Of a stretch of 64,000 nucleotides of DNA, positions 53,451 to 64,000 are shown piece by piece (position 1 is the stretch's first letter; every line of letters starts with the position of its first letter). The notes beneath the pieces are model-generated. The model had not been told where the DNA came from. It made no database searches and worked only from the letters and a program-made list of their open reading frames with translations. The stretch is from assembly GCF_030463535.1 (NCBI RefSeq), contig NC_132888.1, positions 10,306,081 through 10,370,080 of the forward strand, read 5' to 3'. Source of the stretch: Salminus brasiliensis. Its lineage: Eukaryota > Chordata > Actinopteri > Characiformes > Bryconidae. The position numbers and the translations under genes were made by a program.

Positions 53451-54289
53451 GAGTACTATATCATACATTATATTAATATATAATGTATAAACCAAAAGGG
53501 TTTATATGATGTAATAATAATAAGACAGTCAGTGTTTCTATTGGTCCTGATGTCCTCTAGCTACAGCTAAAGAAGCAGAATTATAAGGAAGTCAAAGGAG
53601 ATCTTTAGCTCATTGTTTCCAATCAGTCGACAAAAGTGAGAGAAGTCAGTTGATGCTGCAACAAAAAAAAAATGCATTTTTTGTCTGTTTTTAAAGATAA
53701 GTTGTTTCTACACCATATTGTTGCATGTTCACCATAGTGAGACTTCCATGTGTACCAGTAAACATTCCCTTTATTTCCCTACACTGTGAAGTTCTATGCT
53801 CTGCCAGTAGATGGAGCCATTACATCTTAATAGAGCACAGCCACAGTGAACTTACCTGCACTGTAAGGTACAGCAGGGGTTCATTAACTTTATTAATAGC
53901 AAGGTTCTCCTGGCTGATTGATCACTGGCTGAGGAACCTCTTCAGCAATATTTACTTGTATTTTAAGAAGTCTCTATATATAATATATATTATATATAAT
54001 AATATAGAATTAAGCCACATAGCCACATCCAAACAGTTTGAGTTTAGATATGGGAGGTGAAGGAATGGACATTTATTATTGCTCATGACTTTTACAGCTG
54101 AAATGTTTTAATGGTTTTAACACTTGTGATGATTTTTAATGATGTTCATTTTAAGGACTGACAGACCCCAGGCAGTCCAGCATGAACCACCTGGACACAG
54201 CTCTGACCCCTTTAACCCATAGGTCAGTGGAAAGCATCAGTTAATAATCAAGATATTCATCCCTCTTCTGAGCCAAATTAAGCTAGCAA

Positions 54290-55240
54290 TATAGAAAATA
54301 TAATGGAATTATATTGTGTATATAATTGAAATTGGCCTGTATATAGTACATAATGGAAATATGCATATCTAGTATATAATATAAAATGTATAGTATATGT
54401 AATTGAATTATGCATATTTAGTATATCATGAAAATATGTGTATATAATATATATGGAAATATGTGTGTACAGTGTATATTATGTAAGTATGCATATAAGT
54501 AAATAATGAAAATATGTGTATATAGTATATAATGCAAATATGTGTATATAGTGTATATAATAGAAATATTAATATGGTAAATAATGGAAATAGGCATACA
54601 CATTATATAATGGAAAATGCACATATGTCATTTAATGAAATTATGCATATATAGTACATATAGGAAATATGCGTATATGGTATATACCGCAAATATGTGT
54701 ATACAGTGTATGTAATGGAAATATTCATATATAGTAAATGATGGAAATCGGCATACAAGGTATATAATGGAAAATGTACAAATATAATTTAATGAAATTA
54801 TGCATATGTAGTTTATAATGGAAACATATGTATATAGTATATAATGAAAATATGTGTTCACAGTGTATACAATGTAAGTATTCATATAGTATATAATGAA
54901 AATATGTGTTTACAGTGTATACAATGTAAATATTCATATAGTAAATAATGAAAATATGTGCATATAGTATATAACGCAGATATGCATATAACGTTTATGT
55001 AGTGTAAATATTCATAAATAGCATATTATGGAAATATGTGTATATAGTATATAATGGTAATTTGTGTATATAGTTTATATAACGGAAATATATTCATATA
55101 TATTAAATAATGGAAATAGGCATACACAATATATAATGGAAAAGGGAGCATATATCAATTAACGAAATGATGCATATGTAGTATATAAAGGAAATATGTG
55201 TATATAATATATGATACATGTTTATGTGAAACTATTTGGT
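54290..55240. repeat. Degenerate AT-rich minisatellite, about 950 bp
   Basis: A long series of imperfect units built from TATATAATGGAAATATGTG and TATATAGTATATAATG, repeating every 30-60 bases. Minus-strand ORFs at 54418, 54628 and 54725 are by-products of this repeat. Confidence 0.85.
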
Positions 55241-55276
55241 AGTGTGACGAATTACACATTTGTTTGCCCATTGTCA

Positions 55277-55280
<4 letters not shown>

Positions 55281-55316
<36 letters not shown>
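55281..55316. repeat. (CT)n microsatellite
   Basis: About 18 CT units on the plus strand, directly before a CpG-rich block. Confidence 0.95.
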
Positions 55317-55319
<3 letters not shown>

Positions 55320-55349
55320 TTCACTCACTCACTCACACACACCTTGCTC

Positions 55350-55780
55350 CTTGCTAACACCTCGCTCGCGCCCGTTCTGCATAAACAACACCACTCCAGT
55401 CGCGCGGTCTGTTTGATATGCGCGCTCACAGGCACAGCGTGCTTCATTAGCATCCGGTCCGCGAGCCCCACTTTATGGGCTGCGCGCGCGCTGATGAGTT
55501 TCACCGCGATCGGGAGGGTTACAGAGAAGCAGGAGTGTGTGCATGTGTGTGTGGGGCGGAGAGGGGACAAAGTGCACACGGGCACGAAGATGTGTGTGTG
55601 TGTGTTTCGTGCATTGTTGGGACTGTATGTCCCCAGAATTCCGCTAAAAGTGTTATTGTGGCGTTGTGGGGACCTCTGGATAGTGCTTATCAGAATCAGT
55701 CAGCTTTTATCTGGAGGCCAAAGGTGTGTTTTAGAGGCAGCGTTTAGCTACAGACACGCAGGACGCAGGTGGACACACTG
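55350..55780. promoter_or_regulatory. CpG-rich block in otherwise AT-rich DNA
   Basis: Contains CTCGCTCGCGCCCG, GGGCTGCGCGCGCGCTGATG and ACCGCGATCGGGAGG within 200 bases. It could be a CpG island promoter, an enhancer or simply an unmethylated GC-rich patch. The 173-codon plus-strand ORF across it begins in the (CT)n repeat and has no domain, so it is not called as a gene. Confidence 0.3.
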
Positions 55781-55826
55781 AGCAAAGACAATCATGCAAC
55801 AGGACCAGAGTTTCCTACTGTGTGTG

Positions 55827-55861
<35 letters not shown>

Positions 55862-55899
55862 GTATGTATGTATGTATGTATGTATGTATGTATGTATGT

Positions 55900-55934
<35 letters not shown>
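55827..55934. repeat. Compound (TA)n(CA)n(GTAT)n(TG)n microsatellite
   Basis: Four simple repeats in a row, including a run of about 12 GTAT units at 55861-55900. Confidence 0.95.
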
Positions 55935-55937
<3 letters not shown>

Positions 55938-56407
55938 TTAAGCAGGTGAACAGAATTTATTGTATATATTCAATTACTATATATATATATATATATGTTT
56001 TATATGTATTTCTAATATAAAATAAAATAAATATAAAATAATATTAATATAAAAGTAGTATGTCAAATGTCACATTTAACGTTGCTCTCTTTGAGGATTT
56101 GTTTATTTTTCACAGTAGTAAGGGTTTGTAGGACTCCTGGTGACCTGGTGCGGCCGCCTACTGTCAGAAAGAGCCATTTCAAAATTTCTGCTCTTCAAAA
56201 TAATAAATAGATATAGTAATAACTTCATAAACAGACACTTGACCTTTGTGCCAGTTAATGTAATGGGATTTGTTCTGTGTATGTTTGGAGCATTTATATT
56301 AGCACGTCCATCACGCCACGTTCACACCACCTCTGTATTTAATGTATTTCATATACATCATCTGAATACTGTAAATACCAGTCCTGTATACTAGTACACA
56401 TGTGCTT

Positions 56408-57028
56408 TATGCACAGTCTCCATGTATATGCTTTACACTCTTAAAAATAAAACTCCTACAAAAGGTTCTGTGAGCGAATCCATAGAGGAACCACTTCTGG
56501 TTCCAGAATGAACCCTGTTTCTAATAGAAACGTGTGTGAAGTGTGAGGAACCTTATTAAGGCTTTAAGAACCTTCAAATGATGAAACTGTTCTTTTAACC
56601 CATGTAAAGTATTTTCACACTCCCATATCTTTTACATAAAGTGCTTCTTCTATGGCATCATTCAAAGAACCACTCAAAGAACAGTTTGTAGCACCATTAT
56701 TTTTAAGGGTATATACAACTTTAAATGGAGGTCAATGTGAAAAACACAGTGTAAAGAAGAACTGCAAGATTTAAATGATGTCAGAAAGAGAAAAATGCAA
56801 GAAAATTTTGCACAACAGTGATGATATGTAAGTTTAACAGTGTGTGTGTGTGTGTGTCAGTACATAGCACAAATAGTGGAAAAACATACAAATGCCTCTG
56901 GGTTTAAACATTAAATTTAGTTTATTTATACTTCTAAGCACATTCAAATTGAATTGCCTCCATAATTTATATTGCTAATATGCATACTGCTAACAAATAA
57001 GTGCAATAAGACATAGAGCTAAAAAAAA

Positions 57029-57089
<61 letters not shown>

Positions 57090-57497
57090 CAGCAACAACA
57101 GTAAATATGAGTATCTAATCATTTCTATTCGTATGTCAATATGTGCTTTCAGGTACACATAAGAATAACCCACCTTCATGTTGTCTGGATCTGTTATTCT
57201 TACTGTAGTGTAAATGAAGAACAGGGATAATTGGAGTCCTGATGTGTGTGAGGACTGTTGAGGATGTTGAGGATGGGTTAAGTGTTAAACCTGAGCGTTA
57301 AGCTGTTTAAGCTGAGCAGGTATGGTTTAGTGTGATTTAGCACAGTGTCCCTCGCTGGGCACGGGTCTGTCACGGGTCTGGCACCAAGCAGGCCACAGGG
57401 CCATGATAAAGACATTGGCACAAAGTCAGTGCCTCAGGTGCGGTCGCTACGGTTACCGCAGTGCTCCTGACAATCTGATCACCTCTCAGAGTGAGAC

Positions 57498-57534
<37 letters not shown>

Positions 57535-58075
57535 GAAAGACAGACACAGACAATAGGGCTAATGCATGCTAAAGCTGCACAATATATTGGTTATTAATTG
57601 TGATAGCAATATTGATTATATGTTGATCCTGTAAGAGTTTGCAATGTCAGCATGTCGTTTTAGCATTTTAAGAAACTCCACGAGTCTCAGGTGAACATTT
57701 GTGGGTGTTTTGATTAACCATGATGTCAGATGACAAAACAAGGCTAAAATGTCACAGTAAGGCATCACCAGTCTGTTAGTAATATGCTGTGAGGTGGACC
57801 CCTGTGCAGACTGCGCTCACAGTCTCCATGTATATGCTTTACACTCTTAAAACTAACTAAGTCCCACAAAAGGTTTTTGAACGTGTGTGTAGTGAGAAGA
57901 ACCTTATTAAGGCTTTAGGAACCTTTGTATGATGAAACTGTTCTTTTAACCCATGTAAAGTATTTTCACACTCCCATATCTCTTACATAAAGTGCTTCTT
58001 CTATGGCATCGTTCAGAGAACCACTCAAAAAAACATTCGTAGCACCTTTATTCTTAAGGGTATATAAAACTTGTG
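56408..58075. repeat. Direct duplication of a TIR element with its flank
   Basis: 56408-56715 and 57820-58075 share TCTCCATGTATATGCTTTAC, CACTCTTAAAA, AACCTTATTAAGGCTTTA, TGAAACTGTTCTTTTAACCC, CACACTCCCATATC and GTGCTTCTTCTATGGCATC. The element ends are inverted (CACTCTTAAAAATAAA and TTATTTTTAAGGGT). The shared sequence extends outside the left terminus. Confidence 0.8.
57030..57087. repeat. (TA)n microsatellite
   Basis: About 29 AT units. A similar tract lies at 58231-58272. Confidence 0.95.
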
Positions 58076-58230
58076 TGAAAATATTTTATAACATGTCATT
58101 TTGTACCATTTCTATTGATCTGTTTATCAATAGAAAGTGAAAAAAAGCTACTGGCAGATTTAAAATGTGTCAAAAAGTAAAAATTGGAGAATTGGCGATA
58201 ATATGGATATGAAGTTTTTGCATGACATGG

Positions 58231-58274
<44 letters not shown>

Positions 58275-58589
58275 AGATTATATGTAAATGTGTACTGACT
58301 GAAGCTTCCATATAAGCAACCTAAGGGGGGAGTCAACAGTGCCATATGAAACTATTTAACTTCTTTTAAAAACTGGTGAAATCGTTGTTTTCATGATGTG
58401 GGCCCTTTAATACTGCATGATGGCCAGCATTATGGGCTGTATGGCATACAAATGTCAAAATCTGCTAATAAACCTTTCTCTAATTCTTCAAATCAGTCTG
58501 CTACAATAAACACTTCAAACTAACACTTCACCTAAGCGGACAGGCTGCCAAACCACTGCATCAAAAGTGTGTGTGTGTGTGGGCCTTAA

Positions 58590-59090
58590 GTGTGCCTGTG
58601 CACGTGAAGGAGTCCATGACCATCCCACGGGACGCCATTAATCCTTTGCACGTCTGACGGCCATTTTCGTTCATGCTTGCATGGTGTGTGTGTGTGTGTG
58701 TGTATGAGTGTATGTGTGTGTATGTTGGGGGGGGAGGGTTGAGCTTTCTCCTTTAAACGCACAATGCCATATTTATAAGGCTGTATTTATAAACACATTT
58801 GCATAGATCAAGATGAAAAAGTTGTTTGAATTGGGGGGCCATTTGCATTTGGCGAAACATATGGCGTAGCCGCGGAAGCCATGGGCCATGCCTTCATTAA
58901 GCCAGCTCCGTTTCATCAGCGCCGCACGCTCCCCACTGCGCTCCCCCACCGTGCAGCCTTCTGTCCCCGAAGGTTCCACTGACAGGGGACAATATGTCCC
59001 CAAGGTGAAACGCACCCTGCTCCCAATGATTATTTAATCTGACTCACGCATCGCTCCTAAAAGGGAGAGGGACAAAGTGGCCGTTTTTTT
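58590..59090. promoter_or_regulatory. Candidate conserved non-coding block 1
   Basis: Complex, non-repetitive sequence with GC content above its surroundings, e.g. CATATGGCGTAGCCGCGGAA and GGCCATGCCTTCATTAAGCC near 58857-58905. It has no splice-flanked ORF with protein character. Location in a gene-poor region next to ARL4A suggests a cis-regulatory element, which is inference from composition only. Confidence 0.35.
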
Positions 59091-59384
59091 TCTGCTTGTC
59101 GGAAGCAAGGCTTGGTCTACAGGTGATGGGACAGACACGTGTTGTCTGGCAAAAGCATGGTTACAGCGTACAGTGCAGGAAATCCAGGCTGAAAGAAGTA
59201 CAGTTGGTGTGTGGGAATTCTTTACCTCTCAGTTTTGCATGTAATGCAGCTATCTGCTTGAACACATACACATGCATACAGTCCATAAACTGTAGCTGAC
59301 CATTGTAACCGCTTGAGCGCTCAGGACCCGATGACAGGTCCAGACTTCCATTCCTCAGAACAACCTAGACTACATTGTTTTCCA

Positions 59385-59882
59385 TGTACATTATATGGAC
59401 AAAAGTATTTGGACACCTGCTCAATGTTTCTTCTTTCTTCCTAAATGAAGGGTATTAAAAAACAGCTTTCTTACTTCTAAGGGAAGGTTTTCTACTATTG
59501 TGGGGCATTGCTGTGAGGATTTAATTGCATTCAGCGGCTAGACTCCATTCAAGAAGTCACAATGTTGGATGATCTCCACCCTATCTCATCCCAAAACTAT
59601 TGGATGGAGCACCAACCATCATTCCAGAGAACACAGTTCTTCCACTACTCCACAGCTCAATGCTGGGGGCTTTATACCCCTCTAGCCCACACCTGGCATT
59701 AGGCATGGTGTCAATAGGTTCATGGTTATCTGCTCCAGAGAGTCCCATTTTCTTGGCAGTACAGGGACTAGGCAAGCTGTCTATGTGCATTTGCACATCT
59801 GTGTCAGCAATGGATGCAACTTAAAGCAGCTGGAAGCATGAATTAGAAGGGATGTTCACTATCATTTGGACATATAGTGTAC
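59385..59882 (+). mobile_element. Family A element, complete
   Basis: The best complete copy: from ACATTATATGGACAAAAGTA to TTTGGACATATAGTGTA, about 495 bp, with all internal blocks (CTGTGAGGATTTAATTGC, GGATGGAGCACCAACCATCA, CTTTATACCCCTCTAGCC, TGCATTTGCACATCTGTGTC). Confidence 0.85.
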
Positions 59883-59897
59883 CATTGCTGTCTAGGT

Positions 59898-59932
<35 letters not shown>

Positions 59933-60522
59933 TTTCTTGTGGTTGCCTTTGTTTGTATACAGGGTGCTTATATGAACGAGCCTCAAAATAAACAGCAGGT
60001 TGATGTGTTTTGACACATGATAGTCTCTGGTCAACACTTTTCATAAGCTTGTTATTTTCAGTGCTGAAATGCAGTAGGAAAGGCAGACATAGTCTCCAAA
60101 CCGCACCTCTTTCTAAACCTGGCTCTTTTGCTTAATATTTACATAATTAATCACATTTTTCACTGAACCGACCTGGGGACAGATATAGCACACGTTCCAC
60201 AAATATCCACAGAAGCCCTCCACATGCGACCACCTGTGGGATTGAGGAACAGAAAACAGTGTTGTTGATGAATTCTTAGCACACAGGTTTATCTCAGGCA
60301 GATCATTCAATTATGGAATAATACGTGGAGAGAATGTGTCAGAAGAATATTTTAGGAAGTGTGTTTAAGAAGTGCTACATGAATCTGAATATGGTTCTTT
60401 CATTTTTTCTGACTGTGAGAGCGAGTCACTCGGAGATTGTGTTGGTTCTTTATAGGCCATTTCTGCCCCCGTTCTTAAATTGGACATGGAATTCTATGAA
60501 AAACCTCATACCGAGATAGAAC

Positions 60523-60985
60523 AACACTGATCAACCATAACAGTAGAACCACAGTCAGTTGAGGTGGACAGGAATTTGGATTATCTTCAACTACTATATT
60601 AGGCAGCAAGTGGCTAGCATAAGGATCTGAGCCACTTTGACAAAAGGTCCGAATGTGATGACTAGACGACTGGGCCAGAGCATCTCACAAACATCAGGCA
60701 GGGCTTGTGGGGTTTTCTGGCATGCAGTGGTCAGGACCTGCCAAAGGTTTTCCAAGAAACGACAACCAGTGAACCGGCACCAGGGTCATGGGCGCAATCC
60801 ATGCAGGCCCCACGACTCACGACTTACAGGACTTAAATGATCTGCTGCTAACGTCTACAGAACACCTCAGAGGTCTTGTGGAGTCCATGCCTAAAATGGT
60901 CTGTCATGGCAGCACAGTGGGGGACCTACTCAATAATACTTAATTAGTAATAGTACCATTAGTTATACTAATGGTACTAATGTTA
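60523..60985 (+). mobile_element. Family C Tc1-type element with readable transposase remnant
   Basis: At 60637-60840 the plus-strand frame contains TRRLGQSISQTSG and QPVNRHQGHGR, the helix-turn-helix N-terminus of a Tc1-type transposase. Later, GGACTTAAATGATCTGCTGC and CAGAGGTCTTGTGGAGTCCA encode the C-terminal end, so about two thirds of the gene is deleted. It starts CACTGATCAACCATAACAGT; the far end TGTTATGGCTTATTGG mirrors it. Confidence 0.85.
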
Positions 60986-61399
60986 TGGCTTATTGGTATA
61001 TAATATTATTTTGAGGAAGGTTCTTCACATTTGCACTCTTCTACTTCATTTACGGAAATGCGTTGAAAGGTTCTAAAGGGTACTAAAAGTGGTTCTTTTA
61101 TGGCATTGCTACAGCAGTACTTCTAAAAGGTGTTCCTCAGTTGGAAGCAGTCAAAGCCATTTGGTGCCACTGTAGCTGGAGCAACAGACCCTGGAGAAAC
61201 AGACTTTTTAAACACTGGGCTTCTCAGCTAAGTACACATTCATATCAAAATACTAGTTTAATTAATTTTCCAATATGATAATGACTCCAATTGAGCCAAT
61301 AACTACTTTTTTTTTTTTTTTTTTTGCTTGTATTATCTGCGGGGACGGTGGTGGCGACTAACTCTAATATTTTGCAGCCGTTTAGTTGGAGTTAAGATA

Positions 61400-61730
61400 T
61401 GGGGGCATGCAAGATGGTTGCGTTATTAAGCCACACGCCGACATATTCCAACTGGGAAAAAGCATCCAGTCCTTTTAATAAGTAATGATCGCCAAAGATC
61501 AGAGGAACCGTACAGTACAGCAAAACAAGTTAAGCACAAGCTTTGATAATGACACTTAATAATTCAAAGTGTGTAATTATCCCTTTACAGAGAAGCACAA
61601 CAGCGGCGGGAAGCTGGAGGGATTTTGGCAATTAGTGGAAGATCGGGGTCATTCGATCAGACCCAGAAGGAGGCAACAGTGACCACATTAGAACATCGAT
61701 GCAGTGGAGACTCTTACCTGTGGAAAGAAA
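61400..61730. promoter_or_regulatory. Candidate conserved non-coding block 2
   Basis: Unique sequence with homeodomain-type AT cores (TTAATAAGTAATGATC, GTGTAATTATCCC) and no repeat similarity to the rest of the window. Confidence 0.3.
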
Positions 61731-61804
61731 CAGTGTTTCAAAATGCTGTCTTCTAGTCGCTAATTTGAGCGTTTTATGTATTTATATTACCTGACTAGGC
61801 CAGT

Positions 61805-62275
61805 TGACACACTTTGTGGACAAAATTAGATAGATTATTGTTTCTTACTAAATCAAGGGTCTCAAAAAAGACTTTATCCTGTGTTTGTTGAAGTATCTGT
61901 CTCTACTGTTCAGGGAAGGCTTTTTACAGGAGCGTTAGTGAGGTTAGGATACCAAACTCATACCAAAAGTACTGAATGGAGCACCATCATTCCAGATAAC
62001 ACAGTCCCACTGATCAATGCTGGGGGGCTTTTTACCCTTCTATGCCTGGCATTAGGCATGGTACTAATATATCAATATTTATTACTTATATATACCATAT
62101 TTATTTTCTCTAGAGTCCTATTCTTTTGGCAGTATAGGAACTAAACAAGCTGTTCAGCATACACAAACTGAGTATGTGCATTTACACATCTGTGTCAGCA
62201 GCTTAATGGGTGCAACTTAAAGTAGCTAAATGCACCCATTAGAAGAGGGGTCCACAAACATTTGGACTTTAACTT
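61805..62275 (+). mobile_element. Family A element, diverged
   Basis: Begins TTTGTGGACAAAATTAGAT and ends GTCCACAAACATTTGGACTT. The internal AATGCTGGGGGGCTTTTTAC block is retained. Confidence 0.75.
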
Positions 62276-62569
62276 GAACTTGATGTGAACATGTCAAGAC
62301 CTCTTGAAGCTCATTCCCAAGGTTCCAGATTGTAGTGAAGGTTGGCTACTGTAGATGCCATAGCAGCTATGAAGTGGACTGGACAGCATGACCTCAACAT
62401 TGACCTTTAAAACCTTTCGGTCATCAAATATGTCACTTACTGCGTTATTGTGACGCTGACAGAAGGTTCTGCTATCTCGTTGCTCATCTTTGTCAGCCTT
62501 TTGTTTTAAACCCATGCTCTTATTCTGCACATTTTGACGGGGTAAAAGGTCCCACATTTGCAACTCAAA

Positions 62570-63960
62570 TAATTGAGATTAATCGCCCAAGCTAATCACT
62601 GTATTTGTCTTCCATCCATTTGTGTTCCACAATACACAGATGGAAAAAAACAGGGATGAAAAGAATCACCGCTCCTATTAAATCACTATCTTTCAACAAG
62701 CGGCGCTCTCCTTTTTTTTAACGCAGGAGGGCATTCAGAGGAGCTGCTTGGCACTCATTGTTCAGTTAAATGAGTAATCATAACATCAATGAGGCGCTGA
62801 AACGCGACGCGCTGCACATTGACAACCTTTGCGCCCCTTTGAGGGAGGGGAGTTAATTTGATCACCATGATCTGGGCTCCTTTCAGACACACGCTCCACC
62901 ACAGCCAGCCAGCAGCTGGGGGGCACGGTCCCTAAATGCTCACCATGAACGGCCCTGGAAAAGAAGAGGCGAAAAAAAAAAAAAAAAAAACAGGGATCAA
63001 AATCGGTCTTTTGAGGTCTTTGCTGCGCATCTAGTGGGCGCTAGACCAGCATTAGCGGCCCTGCCGCACTACTTCCATCATAGCAGATCATCTTGCAGCC
63101 ATGGCGGCTGAGCCAGACGAGCCTCGCAAAGCCTAATTGCCAGATGGTGAATATTTATCTCCCCCTTCTTCACTCAAAAGTTGCATTAATTGCAGGGCTG
63201 CCCGGGGGCTGAGTTTTCCCCTGATCAGAGTGATAGAAGCCCATGACCCTGATTAAGCCCCCCACTCTCCCCCCTCCAATGCCATGCCCCCCCCATGATC
63301 TGCAGCAAAGGTGGCTGTGGCAATGGGGTGGGGGTGGAAAGTTTGGATCGTCACCCTAGTCATTTGCCTATTGAGCCACCTGGGCCTTGACATGGGTGAT
63401 AGTGGTGGAGGTGGGGGTGGTTTGGGCTTGTGTGCACATTTATGAGTGTATATGTGAATAGCTGTGGTGGGCTGGCTTAGGGCGGGCATAAAAGGGGATG
63501 GGAGGGGAGGGGGGTCTCAGCATTCTCCAAGTCTTTCTCCATCCTCATCTTCTCCCCACCTCCCCCCCTTTTCCCCCCCTCCAGCACCGCGTGCCACCCC
63601 TGCGGCAGCTCTCTCTCTGAGCCCCGGCCTCGTTTACATATCTCCCAGAGATGTAATTGAATTAAATGAAGCTTCTGGAGGGCAGCTGCGGCAGCTGCTG
63701 TTTGTGGCATGTCAAAAGGCCCGCCACTTTAAGAGCACTTACATATGCTCCAAATTAGCAGGTCAGATAGGCACATGCGTTCGATGACAGGGGCACCGCT
63801 GCCAGCGCAACAAGGGGCCCTGCAGCTGTGGGCAATTCACTCTGAAGGGCCTTTATCACAGGCTCATTATCAGTGTATGTGAGTGTGTATGTGCATGTGT
63901 CTATGGAAAGGGGGTGACCGTGTGTGTGTGTGTGTTTGAGCTCGCAGGTCACTGAGGGAA
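62570..63960. promoter_or_regulatory. Candidate conserved non-coding blocks 3 and later
   Basis: Several unique blocks: 62570-62880 (AATTGAGATTAATCGCCCAA, AAATGAGTAATCATAACATC), 63090-63260, and 63590-63860 (CAGAGATGTAATTGAATTAA, GGCATGTCAAAAGGCCCGCC, AGAGCACTTACATATGCTCC). They are separated by an A run (62971-62990) and purine/pyrimidine-rich stretches. No convincing coding frame: ORFs at 63253, 63464 and 63477 overlap low-complexity sequence. Confidence 0.4.
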
Positions 63961-64000
63961 TTAGGGAGTATTAGCTGTCCTATTAGATACTAATAATACG

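Noticed and set aside
54418..54937. Minus-strand ORFs rich in Tyr, Ile and His
   Set aside because: Products of the AT minisatellite.
55260..55781. 173-codon plus-strand ORF
   Set aside because: The first part is translated from a (CT)n microsatellite and the rest has no domain, no splice context and overlapping open frames on both strands, as expected in CpG-rich DNA.
63464..63787. 107-codon plus-strand ORF
   Set aside because: Ser/Pro-rich because of a pyrimidine-rich stretch; the adjacent unique sequence looks regulatory.

Overview
The window is a piece of a vertebrate nuclear genome. Spliced genes with GT-AG introns, a deeply conserved ARL4A coding exon, a VWDE gene, and dense Tc1/mariner-derived elements, tRNA-derived SINEs, an L2-like LINE remnant and (TA)n/(CA)n microsatellites all indicate a teleost fish. 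The style of the short DNA transposons suggests an otophysan (characin/catfish-like) fish, but that is inference. No bacterial or viral gene, CRISPR array or rRNA was seen.

Layout. (1) 199-29271, minus strand: VWDE (von Willebrand factor D and EGF domain protein), an extracellular multidomain protein. I could place 27 coding exons whose splice phases all join, giving 1608 codons from the signal peptide to the fifth of a run of 96-bp EGF exons. The gene runs off the left edge, so the C-terminus and stop are missing. Its introns are packed with transposon remnants. Intron 1 also holds an unidentified broken gene-like segment (25733-26476). (2) 29272-36267: VWDE 5' flank, then intergenic sequence with repeats. 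(3) 36268-38175, plus strand: a four-exon gene for a basic, proline-rich protein of about 243 residues that I do not recognise. (4) 39018-39662: tandem and simple repeats abutting a CpG-rich promoter and non-coding exon 1 of ARL4A (39700-39858). (5) 41726-42325, plus strand: the intact single-exon ARL4A coding sequence (199 aa), with a broken partial copy of itself 0.7 kb upstream in its own 5' intron. (6) About 43.8-58.5 kb: a gene-free, AT-rich stretch full of local duplications, minisatellites and transposon remnants. (7) About 58.6-64 kb: still gene-free but with higher-complexity, moderately GC-rich blocks that look like conserved non-coding regulatory DNA. In human the interval beyond ARL4A leads to ETV1.

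The three genes do not form a pathway. VWDE is secreted/matrix, ARL4A is a small GTPase, and the middle gene is unknown. The VWDE-ARL4A neighbourhood and its divergent orientation match human 7p21.

Most unusual observations: a 39-bp exact inverted copy of the VWDE exon 10 splice-acceptor region sits inside a transposon remnant in VWDE intron 4; the partial ARL4A self-copy; a cluster of three hairpins in the gene-like segment of VWDE intron 1; and two non-autonomous element families that appear to be different internal deletions of one Tc1-like parent. All coordinates were worked out by hand from the sequence. Exon boundaries rest on splice consensus plus frame continuity, not on transcripts.
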